Shown: positions 7,641 to 16,503 of the stretch, one piece after another
Layout: each line of letters starts with the position of its first letter
How positions within the stretch are numbered: position 1 is the stretch's first letter
Source: Algoriphagus aestuariicola
GTDB lineage: Bacteria; Bacteroidota; Bacteroidia; Cytophagales; Cyclobacteriaceae
DNA length: 64,000 nt
Direction: 5' to 3'
Assembly: GCF_017254835.1 (NCBI RefSeq)
Contig: NZ_JAFKCW010000006.1
Span: 62,001-126,000 of the forward strand
The notes under the pieces: generated by a model
What the model saw: the letters and a program-made list of their open reading frames with translations, nothing else
Database searches by the model: none
Told to the model about the DNA's origin: nothing
Program-made: the position numbers and the translations under genes

Positions 7641-10158
7641 TTTTGCCTGGATCTTGAAAATGGCTCTTCGGGACTTCCGGAAGAACCTTTCCCGCCTTTT
7701 GCTTTTCGTCTCCTCCATCGTGGTGGGCATTGCGGCCTTGGTGGCTATCAGCAGCTTTGGGGAAAATCTGACCAAAGACATCGACAATCAAGCGAAGGAA
7801 CTTCTCGGGGCTGACTTGGTTTTGGAAAACAACAAGCCTATCGGTGATCAGCCAGTGGATTCTACGGCTACGGAGATGGCTGCCGAAGTGAACTTTGCTT
7901 CCATGGTGGCCTTTCCCCAAACTGGGGCGAGCCGACTGACGCAGGTCAGGGCTTTGGAAGGGGATTTTCCTTTTTATGGAAAGCTGGAAACCATCCCCTT
8001 GGAAGGCGATTCTGATTTCAGAAGTGGAGGCCGTATGGCTCTCGTAGAGAAAACCCTCATGGCGCAGTTCAATGCCCAAGTTGGTGACTCCATTAAGGTC
8101 GGGGCTGTTACATTTCAAATTGCGGGCGAACTGCAAAAAGTACCCGGACAGACTGGGATCACTGCCACCGTTGCGCCTGCGGTATACATTCCCATGGATT
8201 TTCTGGCCGAAACTGGCTTGGTCCAGTATGGCAGCCGGGTTGAGTATAGAAGGTATTTGATGTTCACTACGGGTACGGATGTGGACGAACTGATCAAACC
8301 CTACGAAGACCAATGGGAACTCGATCGTTTGGATGCCGATACGGTGGAAGACCAAAAGCGCTCCACTGGGAGGTCTTTTGAAAACCTTTCCAACTTTCTG
8401 AGCTTGGTAGCATTCATCGCCCTGTTGCTGGGATGCGTGGGGGTGGCCTCTGCCGTCAATGTCTTTGTGAAGGAAAAACTGGCCTCCGTTGCCGTCTTGA
8501 GATGTCTTGGGGTTTCGTCCCGAGACGTATTGCTTATCTACTTGGCCGAAATCAAAGTGATGGGCTTGGTAGGAGCGTTGCTTGGCGCAGCACTTGGCTC
8601 AGCACTTCAGTATATCCTTCCGGCAGTTTTCGCAGATTTCTTACCCGTGGAGGTCAACGTCGGGATCTCCTGGATCTCTGTAGGTTTTGGTATCATCACC
8701 GGTCTGTTCGTGTCAATCCTGTTTGCGCTTTTGCCCTTGCTGAAGGTGCGAAATGTGTCGCCCATGGCTACGCTTCGGCCGGAAACCGCCGATACCACCT
8801 TGTTGAAAGACCCGCTTCGTTGGTTGGTGATTTTGGGAATTTTGCTGTTTATCTGGGGATTTAGTTTTTACCTTTTGGGGGATTGGAAGCTTGCCCTGGG
8901 ATTCACCGGATTTGTGCTGATCGCTTTTGGTTCGCTATGGGGTGTAGGACAGCTGATCATGTGGTCGGTGAGAAAATTCCTTCCCATCTCGCTGCGCTAT
9001 ACTTGGAGGCAGGCCTTGGCGAATCTTTATCGTCCAAACAACCAAACCATCTCGCTGATCGCGACGATAGGCTTGGGTACGGCAATGATCGCCACGCTTT
9101 TTTTTCTCCAAAACCAATTGCTCGAAGAAGCCCGGTTTGCCGACAAAGAAGACCAGCCCAATATGCTCATGTTTGACATCCAGTCAGCTCAGTTGGACGA
9201 GGTGCGAGGCAAGGTAAAGGCGCGCGAGTTGCCAATCATGCAGGAAGTGGCCATCGTCACCATGAATCTCAACGAAATCAATGGCGTGGACAAAAAGGGA
9301 AACGAAGAATTACCAGATGAGGAAAACTATTCCCGCTGGCTTTACAATCGCGAATTTCGCGTGACCTATCGAGATACGCTAATTTCCTCGGAGACGCTTA
9401 CCGCGGGGGACTTGATTCCGCTTGGCGCACGAGGGGACAGTGTATTTGTCTCTTTGGAAAAAGGTTTTGGGGAAGGAAATGGACTGAAGATTGGCGATGA
9501 GCTGGAGTTCAATGTCCAAGGTAGGCCAATCAAAACCTACATTGGGAGCTTCAGGGATGTGAAGTTTAATCAGGTCTCGACCAACTTCTTAGTCTTGTTT
9601 CCCACCGGGGTTTTGGAACAAGCTCCCAAATTCCATGTGATCATCACCAAGACCAAGAATGACCGGGAAGCGGCTGACGTGCAGGCGGAGATCGTACGAG
9701 CCTATCCAAATATCTCGATCATCAACCTCGGCACCATCGTTGCCACGCTGGAGGAAATCTTGGGCAAGATCAGTTTTGTGATTCAATTTATGGCCTTTTT
9801 CTCCATTGCTACGGGTATTCTCGTGCTGATCAGCTCTCTGATCATCAGCAAATACCAGCGGATGCGGGAGAGTATTTTGCTTCGTACGCTCGGCGCGAGT
9901 TCATCCATCGTCACTCAAATCAATACGCTAGAGTATTTCTTCCTAGGTAGCTTGGCCTCGCTCTCGGGGATTTTGTTGTCTTTCCTGGCGACTTTCCTTT
10001 TGGGCGAGTTTGTGTTCAACATGAATTTTAGCCTCGCTTGGAAAGAAGGGCTGATCATGTACTTGGCCATCACCGGACTGACTATCGTCCTGGGCTGGCT
10101 CAATGGACGAAAGATCATCAATCAACCGCCAATGGAGATATTGAGGGGAAATAGCTGA
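7633..10158 (+). CDS. FtsX-like ABC transporter permease (YbbP type)
   Basis: 841-aa permease of the YbbP family. The first TM helix (residues about 20-40) is followed by a periplasmic MacB-like domain, three TM helices near 250-385, two near 395-440, one near 480, a second large periplasmic domain, and three C-terminal helices near 715-835. This is the ten-helix, two-FtsX-domain layout of the family. It is co-transcribed and overlapping with its ATPase. In E. coli the equivalent pair lies beside tesA, matching the esterase at 1.9 kb. The transported substrate is unknown; an envelope lipid role is inferred. Confidence 0.88.
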   Translation: MPDFAWILKMALRDFRKNLSRLLLFVSSIVVGIAALVAISSFGENLTKDIDNQAKELLGADLVLENNKPIGDQPVDSTATEMAAEVNFASMVAFPQTGASRLTQVRALEGDFPFYGKLETIPLEGDSDFRSGGRMALVEKTLMAQFNAQVGDSIKVGAVTFQIAGELQKVPGQTGITATVAPAVYIPMDFLAETGLVQYGSRVEYRRYLMFTTGTDVDELIKPYEDQWELDRLDADTVEDQKRSTGRSFENLSNFLSLVAFIALLLGCVGVASAVNVFVKEKLASVAVLRCLGVSSRDVLLIYLAEIKVMGLVGALLGAALGSALQYILPAVFADFLPVEVNVGISWISVGFGIITGLFVSILFALLPLLKVRNVSPMATLRPETADTTLLKDPLRWLVILGILLFIWGFSFYLLGDWKLALGFTGFVLIAFGSLWGVGQLIMWSVRKFLPISLRYTWRQALANLYRPNNQTISLIATIGLGTAMIATLFFLQNQLLEEARFADKEDQPNMLMFDIQSAQLDEVRGKVKARELPIMQEVAIVTMNLNEINGVDKKGNEELPDEENYSRWLYNREFRVTYRDTLISSETLTAGDLIPLGARGDSVFVSLEKGFGEGNGLKIGDELEFNVQGRPIKTYIGSFRDVKFNQVSTNFLVLFPTGVLEQAPKFHVIITKTKNDREAADVQAEIVRAYPNISIINLGTIVATLEEILGKISFVIQFMAFFSIATGILVLISSLIISKYQRMRESILLRTLGASSSIVTQINTLEYFFLGSLASLSGILLSFLATFLLGEFVFNMNFSLAWKEGLIMYLAITGLTIVLGWLNGRKIINQPPMEILRGNS

Positions 10159-10173
10159 TTAGAGGTTTTTAAA

Positions 10174-10536
10174 TCAGGAATTGGTCAGTCTGTCTAAGGC
10201 TTCCTCCAGCATGCTGACAAAGTTGAGCTGTCGGCCTCGGTTGCTTTCGCGGATAAAGTCCTGGAGACTCTTGCTGCTGTATTTGTCAAAATCTCCGACT
10301 ATAGCAAGCCGTACGCGATAGTTGGAAAACTTCTGAAGGATCTCTCCTGCGATGCCGTTATTAAGGTCGAAAAAGTTTGGGGCCAGATTGCGCTCATGAA
10401 GGATCACCCGATCCAATCCTTGATAGTAAAGATTCCCGAGCAGGTCGACCGCGTCTTGTGTGGAGGAGATCAACGCCTCCTCCCCACTGAGTTCAGCGAT
10501 CTGGATTTGTCCGATGGTGTGGGTTTTGAATTGCAT
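10174..10536 (-). CDS. DUF4180 domain protein
   Basis: About 120 residues from the preferred start MQFKTHTIGQIQIAEL (a longer start at 10554 overlaps the HigA-like gene by 4 nt). The sequence matches my recollection of the DUF4180 family: an alternating beta/alpha fold, the central LGNLYYQGLDRVILHERNLAPNFFDL block, and a C-terminal SNRGRQLNFV motif. The function of DUF4180 is not established. The gene directly follows a HigA-type antitoxin gene on the same strand with essentially no gap, suggesting a shared transcript. Confidence 0.78.
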   Translation of the reverse strand: MQFKTHTIGQIQIAELSGEEALISSTQDAVDLLGNLYYQGLDRVILHERNLAPNFFDLNNGIAGEILQKFSNYRVRLAIVGDFDKYSSKSLQDFIRESNRGRQLNFVSMLEEALDRLTNS

Positions 10537-10550
10537 TGGGAGGAAGTAAA

Positions 10551-10853
10551 TCAAGCTGCACTTTCTTTAGCAGGTTTAATGCTTTCCAACTCCTTGCTTT
10601 TTAGTGCCTGTTCTTCCTCCAAGTCAAAGTCATTCTGTAGTCCCAACCAAAACTTGGCGCTGTTGCCAAAAAACTTGGCAAACCGCAAGGCGGTGTCGGC
10701 GGTGATTCGACGATTTCCCTTGATGATTTCTGAGATTCGGGTCTGGGGGATGAATGTCTCCTTTGCCAAGCGATAGGCGGAGATGTCCATTGGAGCCAGA
10801 AACTCCTCTTGCAGTATTTCTCCAGGGTGGATAGTTTTTGGCAGCTTGCGCAT
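10551..10853 (-). CDS. HigA-family antitoxin-like XRE regulator, no adjacent HigB
   Basis: 100-aa HTH protein with the HigA hallmark opening IHPGEILQEEFLAPMDIS, an XRE helix-turn-helix (YRLAKETFIPQTRISEIIKG, about residues 27-46), and the typical RFAKFFGNSAKFWLGLQNDFDL end. HigA normally neutralises a RelE-like HigB encoded just upstream. Here the upstream side has only 26 nt before a divergent gene, and no HigB-like ORF exists nearby. The downstream partner is a DUF4180 protein. It is either an orphan regulator or part of an uncharacterised two-gene module. Confidence 0.9.
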   Translation of the reverse strand: MRKLPKTIHPGEILQEEFLAPMDISAYRLAKETFIPQTRISEIIKGNRRITADTALRFAKFFGNSAKFWLGLQNDFDLEEEQALKSKELESIKPAKESAA

Positions 10854-10879
10854 AAGGGATTTTTTGATGATTTTAGTTT

Positions 10880-11584
10880 ATGGATGTCCCAAACAGCATA
10901 AATCAAGGTAAGAGTTTTCTAAGAATAGTGCTACCTGTTTCACTTCTGATTCCTGTGGTGGGAATGATATTATATTTCAGCAAGTTTTATGGACAGATGT
11001 CGGATTCTTCGAACATTTGGGCTGATTTTGCAGTTTTCAACGGATATTTTTTAGGTTGGGCTAACTTAATTGTACTTGGTGTAATTTCGTTTATGGCTAA
11101 TCGAGCCACTGATGCTTTCAATCGACTTCAGATTAGACCATTACTTTTTGTTTCAATTGATAGGCCTATAACGGTGGAAGGTTTTAAGGATAGTTGGTAT
11201 TTGAAAAACGGAGCTAAGAATGTGGCTGTAAATGTTATGGTGAGGTTTAATTCTGGTCAAGCAGGTATGACGAAGTGGGTTTCTTGCTTTTCCCTGAGTG
11301 AAAATGAAAAATTGGAGCTTTTCTGGGTTCAGTTTGCGGATCAAATCGAGGTGGCTTATAGTGATTTGGCAATTGAGAAGTTTTACAAGTTTACCATTAA
11401 GGATTATTTCGGAAACGTAAATGAGATTAAGAAGGAAGAGTTTGATCTTATAGTAGAAGAAGCAAAAGATAACAGAAAAAATAACTACACTGCTCTTCGA
11501 GATAAATTGGAGACATTTTTTGCTAGTGGTGAGAGTAGTACTGAATATGTTGAGAAGTTTCTGAGAAAGAACTTAATGCCATAG
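10880..11584 (+). CDS. Hypothetical two-helix membrane protein
   Basis: 234-aa protein with two N-terminal membrane helices (about residues 14-34 and 52-70) and a soluble C-terminal domain rich in Lys/Glu/Asn, containing RPLLFVSIDRPITVEGF and a C-terminal charged helix. I do not recognise a family. The gene is visibly more AT-rich than its neighbours (AAT, GAT and TTT codons dominate), which may indicate acquisition. It is divergent from the HigA-like gene with a 26-nt gap and convergent with dnaE2 with an 8-nt gap. Confidence 0.75.
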   Translation: MDVPNSINQGKSFLRIVLPVSLLIPVVGMILYFSKFYGQMSDSSNIWADFAVFNGYFLGWANLIVLGVISFMANRATDAFNRLQIRPLLFVSIDRPITVEGFKDSWYLKNGAKNVAVNVMVRFNSGQAGMTKWVSCFSLSENEKLELFWVQFADQIEVAYSDLAIEKFYKFTIKDYFGNVNEIKKEEFDLIVEEAKDNRKNNYTALRDKLETFFASGESSTEYVEKFLRKNLMP

Positions 11585-11592
11585 GATGAATT

Positions 11593-14500
11593 TTACCTAA
11601 AATCCCTCGAAGGAAACAATTCCCCTTGGAAAGCCTTCACTTGTTTTTTGGAGTTTTCTTCCAACATCTTTTTGGATACCCGAGGCTGGACGGTGCCTAG
11701 GTCTCGGGCTTCTGCATCGAGATTCATCAGCGAAGTCAGGTTGTGGCAGGTGTGCACTACGACATGGATGACTTCGCCTTCGATCTGGACTTTGCCGGTC
11801 ACCATGAATAGTTTCGACTGGACGATGACCTTACGGTATTTTTCAAAGGTCTTAGCCCAGATCACCAGATTGGCAAAGCCTGTTTCGTCCTCGATCGTGA
11901 CGAAGAGTACCCCTTTGGCAGTGCCGGGACGCTGTCGCACGGTGATCAGTCCGCAGACTTTGGCAGACCAGCCATTTTTAAGGTCCTTCAGTCTGGCGGT
12001 CGGGAGGACGCCGAGCTGGTCGAGGTGGGGACGGGCAAAGCTGACCGGGTGGGCTTTCAGAGACAAAGTCGTGGAAGAATAGTCCCGCATGACGTGTTCC
12101 ATGGGGGAGATGCTGGGCAAGACAATTTGAGCTTTAGTAGGGTCTTCTGCGGGTTGATCCTCGAAAATTCCAGTGAATCGACCCTGCAGTGCCGAAACTT
12201 CCCAAAGCGCTTGTCTTCGGTCAAATCCCATGGAACGAAAAGCATCAGCGTCCGCAAGTTTTTCCATGGCTGCTTGGGAAATCCCGGTATTGGCCAAGTC
12301 AATGATGCGAGTGAAAGGTTGGAGTCTGGCCGCGGAGAGGCGCTGGGCATCTTCTTCGGAAAAACCTTTGATCTGACGAAAACCAAGTCGTAGCGCATGC
12401 CATTTCTCTGAAGTTTTCTCCAGGGTATTATCCCAAAAGGAATGGTTGATGTCGATGGGCCTTACCTCTACGCCATGCTTGCGAGCATCGCTCACGATCT
12501 GTGCTGGCTGGTAGAAGCCCATAGGTTGACTGTTGAGCAAGGAAGCGGCAAAGATGTCGGGATAGTAGCATTTAATCCAAGAGGAGATGTACACCAGCAG
12601 GGCAAAGCTGGCAGCGTGGCTTTCCGGAAAACCATAGCTCCCAAAGCCTTCCAACTGGCGGAATACCCGCTTGGCAAAGTCTTCGGTGTAGCCTTTGGCC
12701 ATCATGCCGCTGACCAGTTTTTCCTCCCATTGGCTCACCAGTCCTTTGGCTTTGAAAGTAGCCATGCTGCGGCGGAGCCCGTCGGCTTCAGCAGGTGTAA
12801 AGCCCGCTGCCACAATGGCGATTTCCATCGCTTGCTCCTGAAAAAGAGGCACGCCAAGTGTTCTGCCTAGAATCTCTTCCAGCTCCCTCGAAGGATATTC
12901 GACTGGCTCTTCTCCATTTCGTCTTTTGAGATAGGGATGTACCATGTCCCCCTGAATCGGACCCGGACGAACGATGGCTACTTCGATGACCAGGTCGTAG
13001 AAGCTATTGGGTCGAAGTCTGGGTAGCATGGACATCTGTGCCCGGCTTTCAATCTGGAATACGCCCAAGGTATCCGCATGACAGATCATCTCATAGACCT
13101 TCTCATCTTCTTGAGGAATATTGGCCAGTGTCAGCTCAAGTCCATAATGTTGACGGGCGAGGTCAAACCCCTTGCGGATGCAGGTCAGCATGCCGAGGGC
13201 AAGCACGTCGACTTTCAGAAATCCGAGCGCATCCACGTCGTCTTTGTTCCACTCAATGCAGGTGCGGTTTTCCATGCGGGCATTGAGGATTGGGCAGAGG
13301 TCGGAGAGTTTGTTTTGGGTGATGACAAAGCCCCCGGTATGCTGCCCGAGCTGTCGGGGAAAGCCGATGTATTGCCCTGTTAGTTCCAAGACCTTCAGGA
13401 GGTGGCTGTCTCGGGAATCAAAGCCTTCAGGTGAAGGTTTGTCGCCTTGATACCAGTCTTCGGTAAGCTCGTAGCTGGTTTTGGAAAGCCGGTCGATGGT
13501 GTCAACTGTCAGTCCCATGGCTTTCCCCACATCCCGGATCGCACCTTTCCAATGCACTTGAGTGACGGTGGCCACTATGCCGGCGCGGTCTCGCCCGTAT
13601 TTTTCGTAGATGTACTGCATCACTTCCTCCCGGCGCTCGTGCTCGAAGTCAACGTCAATATCCGGCGGCTCGTCCCGGGCATCCGACATGAAGCGGGCAA
13701 AGAGCAGTTTGAACTTGGAAGGGTCGACGGAAGTGATGCCGAGACAATAGCAAACTACGGAATTGGCGGCAGAGCCTCGACCTTGGCAGAGGATTTCTTT
13801 TTCACGGGCAAAGCGGACAAAGTCATAGACGGTGAGAAAGTAGGAAGCGTAGTTTTTACGCTCCATGAAATCGAGTTCGTAGGTGATTGTTTCCCTGATT
13901 TTCTCCGGGATGATTTCTCCAAAATGGGCTTTGGCACCCTCCCAAGTTAAGCGAACCAACTCCTCTTGCGGCGTTCTTCCCTCAGACACAATTTCCTCCG
14001 GATAGATATAGGTCAATTGGTCGAGGGAGAAATTGCAGGCATTGGCGATCTCCTGTGTGCATTCGATAGCTTCGGGATATTCCCTGAATAGACGAGTCAT
14101 TTCCTGTTGGGATTTGAGATGACGCTCGGCATTGGGGTGGAGGCGAAAGCCCGCATTGAGGATGGTGCATTTCTCACGTATGCAGGTGAGGACATCTTGG
14201 AGTTCCCTTCTTTCCGGAGCATGGTAGTGCACATCATTGGTGGCGACCATCGGGATGTGAAGTTTGGAGGAAAGTTGGGAAAGCTGAAAAAGCCGCTTCT
14301 GGTCTGCTCCACTATAGGAGAAACTTGCCCCTAAATAAAGCTTGCTTCCAAGTGTCTCCCGGTATTCCTTCAGTGCGGAAGTAAAGTATTCCGGAAAGGA
14401 AAAGTCCGGTTGAAGCAGCTCAGGTGGCAAGGCGATGAATTTGTTGTTTGCGGCATGCTCAAACACATCCTTTTTGTAAAGATGGCATTCCCCTTTTTCT

Positions 14501-14796
14501 GCACGGAGATTACCCAGAGTGAGTAGGGCAGAGAGCTGGCTGTAGCTCGTCTGATCGGTTGGATAAGCGAGCAGACTGGGCCCATCCAGAAGGTCCAAGC
14601 GACAAGCTGGGATAAAGCGAATGGCCTTGCCGCGAGCCGCTGCATGCGCCCGGACGATGCCAGCCAATGTGTTGCGGTCGGTAATGGCAAGACATTGATA
14701 GCCCAATTTGACAGCCTGATCGATCAGCTCCTCAGGATGGGAACCTCCCCGGAGAAAGGTGAAGTTGGACGTGACTTGTAGCTCGATGTAGTCCAT
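11593..14796 (-). CDS. dnaE2: Error-prone DNA polymerase DnaE2
   Basis: 1067-aa C-family polymerase, the catalytic subunit of the ImuA/ImuB/DnaE2 translesion mutasome. It starts MDYIELQVTSNFTFLRGGSH, the DnaE2 PHP-domain opening. The palm is marked by GRGSAANSVVCYCLGIT and PPDIDVDFEHERREEV (catalytic Asp residues), followed by QLGQHTGGFVIT, and the OB-fold lies near residues 930-1010. It is about 100 residues shorter than replicative DnaE1, as usual for DnaE2. Same strand as imuB and imuA, but separated from imuB by 210 nt with strong hairpins. Probably induced with them on DNA damage. Confidence 0.95.
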   Translation of the reverse strand: MDYIELQVTSNFTFLRGGSHPEELIDQAVKLGYQCLAITDRNTLAGIVRAHAAARGKAIRFIPACRLDLLDGPSLLAYPTDQTSYSQLSALLTLGNLRAEKGECHLYKKDVFEHAANNKFIALPPELLQPDFSFPEYFTSALKEYRETLGSKLYLGASFSYSGADQKRLFQLSQLSSKLHIPMVATNDVHYHAPERRELQDVLTCIREKCTILNAGFRLHPNAERHLKSQQEMTRLFREYPEAIECTQEIANACNFSLDQLTYIYPEEIVSEGRTPQEELVRLTWEGAKAHFGEIIPEKIRETITYELDFMERKNYASYFLTVYDFVRFAREKEILCQGRGSAANSVVCYCLGITSVDPSKFKLLFARFMSDARDEPPDIDVDFEHERREEVMQYIYEKYGRDRAGIVATVTQVHWKGAIRDVGKAMGLTVDTIDRLSKTSYELTEDWYQGDKPSPEGFDSRDSHLLKVLELTGQYIGFPRQLGQHTGGFVITQNKLSDLCPILNARMENRTCIEWNKDDVDALGFLKVDVLALGMLTCIRKGFDLARQHYGLELTLANIPQEDEKVYEMICHADTLGVFQIESRAQMSMLPRLRPNSFYDLVIEVAIVRPGPIQGDMVHPYLKRRNGEEPVEYPSRELEEILGRTLGVPLFQEQAMEIAIVAAGFTPAEADGLRRSMATFKAKGLVSQWEEKLVSGMMAKGYTEDFAKRVFRQLEGFGSYGFPESHAASFALLVYISSWIKCYYPDIFAASLLNSQPMGFYQPAQIVSDARKHGVEVRPIDINHSFWDNTLEKTSEKWHALRLGFRQIKGFSEEDAQRLSAARLQPFTRIIDLANTGISQAAMEKLADADAFRSMGFDRRQALWEVSALQGRFTGIFEDQPAEDPTKAQIVLPSISPMEHVMRDYSSTTLSLKAHPVSFARPHLDQLGVLPTARLKDLKNGWSAKVCGLITVRQRPGTAKGVLFVTIEDETGFANLVIWAKTFEKYRKVIVQSKLFMVTGKVQIEGEVIHVVVHTCHNLTSLMNLDAEARDLGTVQPRVSKKMLEENSKKQVKAFQGELFPSRDFR

Positions 14797-14916
14797 GATG
14801 TTTTTCTACTGCTTCTACTTTTACCACAGAGGGCGAGAGAAAATGGAGGGTTTAATTTTTAAGTTCAATTGTCTTGCTTCTCCAGAAGCTGGACGTTTTT
14901 TTAATTCGTTACGGCT

Positions 14917-14962
14917 CTCCGCCTTGCGAGAGCAGTTTTCTCGCGGAGGCGCTAGGCGAGAA
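14917..14962. repeat. Hairpin-forming repeats between imuB and dnaE2
   Basis: The stem CTCC + GCGAGA (14917-14931, with a gcctt insertion) pairs with TCTCGC + GGAG (14939-14948) around a 7-nt loop. A competing stem TTCTCGC (14938-14944)/GCGAGAA (14956-14962) shares one arm. No T-run follows on the minus strand, so it is not an obvious terminator. It may affect mRNA stability or dnaE2 expression, or be an extragenic palindrome. Confidence 0.55.
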
Positions 14963-15006
14963 GTTTTTCTCCCATTGCTCTGAAACTTCATGATAGATTT
15001 TTCCAT

Positions 15007-16503
15007 CTAAGCGAAAAAACCATGGATAAACCATTGCGGATTTTCTTTGCCATACAGGCCCAGCCGGAATAGCCAGTAGCGCTTTCCATGTTCATCCTCG
15101 ATCACATAGTAATCCCGTGGGGGGCCGGATTGCTGCCACCATTCCTGCTCGATGCGTTCGGGTCCGTCTGCCTTTGCCACGCGGAGGATCTCTCCCCGAT
15201 AGCGAAAGTGCAAAGGAGGATAGTCAGGCAAGGGTACCATCACATCGATCCGCTCAGGAAGAGAGAGCAAGTGTAGTGGTCGAGCCCGTTCCGTTGTCCA
15301 TTCGGTACTCGGTTTGTCTTCTAGGGAATGGGCCTCACGGATGGAGTGTTCCGGCCAGTGTTGTTCCTGTGGCAAATAGCGATGGATGGTTTTCGGGCCC
15401 ATCTTGCCGGCCATTTTGTCAAGAAGCTCTGATAGGGCAGTGACGTCATTTTCGTTTTTTTGCCAAAGCGACTCTTGAGTCTCGCTGATTTTCTCTACCA
15501 GCAATGCCTCGATCTCAAAGAGTTCAATGCCCAGATCTGGTTCGATATTGGGGATTTTGAGCTCAAATAGGCGAAAGAGGTGCTTGGGATTGTAAGATGG
15601 CAGGTGGGTGCCAATGGAGATTTCTTCGACTTTGCCGTCTAGGCGATGCCCGCGGAAGATCCCTTTTCGCATTCCTTTCTTTTCCTTGGAGAGTCTTTTG
15701 CAAATAGTATTCAAGAGCTCTTCCAGTGCAATCTTGATCCCCGGCGCAGTACGAATCGGATCCATGCAAGGTAGCCGTTCCAAATAGGGTTCTTGAGGAG
15801 TGATCGGCTCCAGAGGCTCATGGCCTGTGCCCAAGGCCTGCTCCAATCGGACAAGAATTCCTTCGCCAAAGCGCTTGCGGAGCGTCGGTATGGGGATGTC
15901 GATGAATTGCCCGATCTGGCGAAATCCCAGTTTTTCCATTCTTTCCAATGTAGCTGCGTCAAGCCGCAAAGCTGCCGGGGGAAGTGTCTGTAGGGCGTTT
16001 CGCTGCTTGTCTCTCGCGGTGATACTTGACGTTTTGTGGTGCCTGGCCATTCCCCAGGCGGTGCCAATGGTGTCGGCTATCGCTGCGCGGTTATGGTATC
16101 CTTTGCTGCGGAGGGTAGTGGTGAGATCTCGGAGGTAGGACTCCTCTCCTCCCCAGAGATGTGGACAGCCCGAAATCTCCAGAACAAGTCCATCGGGAGG
16201 GTCGATGGCCGCCACTGGGGTGTAGCAAAGGCACCATTCAGCCAAATTCCTGAGCAATTTTTCTCCCCGCCCGGGCTTTTCGGGAAAAATCAACAGATCA
16301 GGTTTCAAAGCCCGCGCATCAGCGACAGCCATGCCGGGACGTATGCCAAGCTTGACAGCGTAGAGGCTGGATGCCGTGATCGTCATCCTCCCACGCTGCG
16401 GAGAGGCAAAGACGAACGCTTGATCCCGAAGAGCTGGCTTTCTGATCGCTAGTCGATCGGTATGAAGGAATGGAAACCAAAGGGAAAGGAATCGCTTAGG
16501 CAT
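15007..16503 (-). CDS. imuB: ImuB, Y-family polymerase-like mutasome subunit
   Basis: 498-aa DinB-related protein that lacks the catalytic acidic residues. The N-terminus LSLWFPFLHTDRLAIRKP replaces the D-x-D/FFA motif of active Y-family polymerases, as expected for ImuB, which acts as an adaptor between the beta clamp and DnaE2. Conserved blocks include ASSLYAVKLGIRPGMAVADA, a little-finger region near residues 240-340, and the typical ImuB end WFIHGFFA. Its start overlaps the 3' end of imuA by 8 nt, indicating a shared transcript. Confidence 0.93.
   Translation of the reverse strand: MPKRFLSLWFPFLHTDRLAIRKPALRDQAFVFASPQRGRMTITASSLYAVKLGIRPGMAVADARALKPDLLIFPEKPGRGEKLLRNLAEWCLCYTPVAAIDPPDGLVLEISGCPHLWGGEESYLRDLTTTLRSKGYHNRAAIADTIGTAWGMARHHKTSSITARDKQRNALQTLPPAALRLDAATLERMEKLGFRQIGQFIDIPIPTLRKRFGEGILVRLEQALGTGHEPLEPITPQEPYLERLPCMDPIRTAPGIKIALEELLNTICKRLSKEKKGMRKGIFRGHRLDGKVEEISIGTHLPSYNPKHLFRLFELKIPNIEPDLGIELFEIEALLVEKISETQESLWQKNENDVTALSELLDKMAGKMGPKTIHRYLPQEQHWPEHSIREAHSLEDKPSTEWTTERARPLHLLSLPERIDVMVPLPDYPPLHFRYRGEILRVAKADGPERIEQEWWQQSGPPRDYYVIEDEHGKRYWLFRLGLYGKENPQWFIHGFFA

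Noticed and set aside
7603-8355. 250-aa minus-strand reading frame
   Set aside because: Shadow of the FtsX-type permease, which has a coherent fold and overlaps its ATPase gene.
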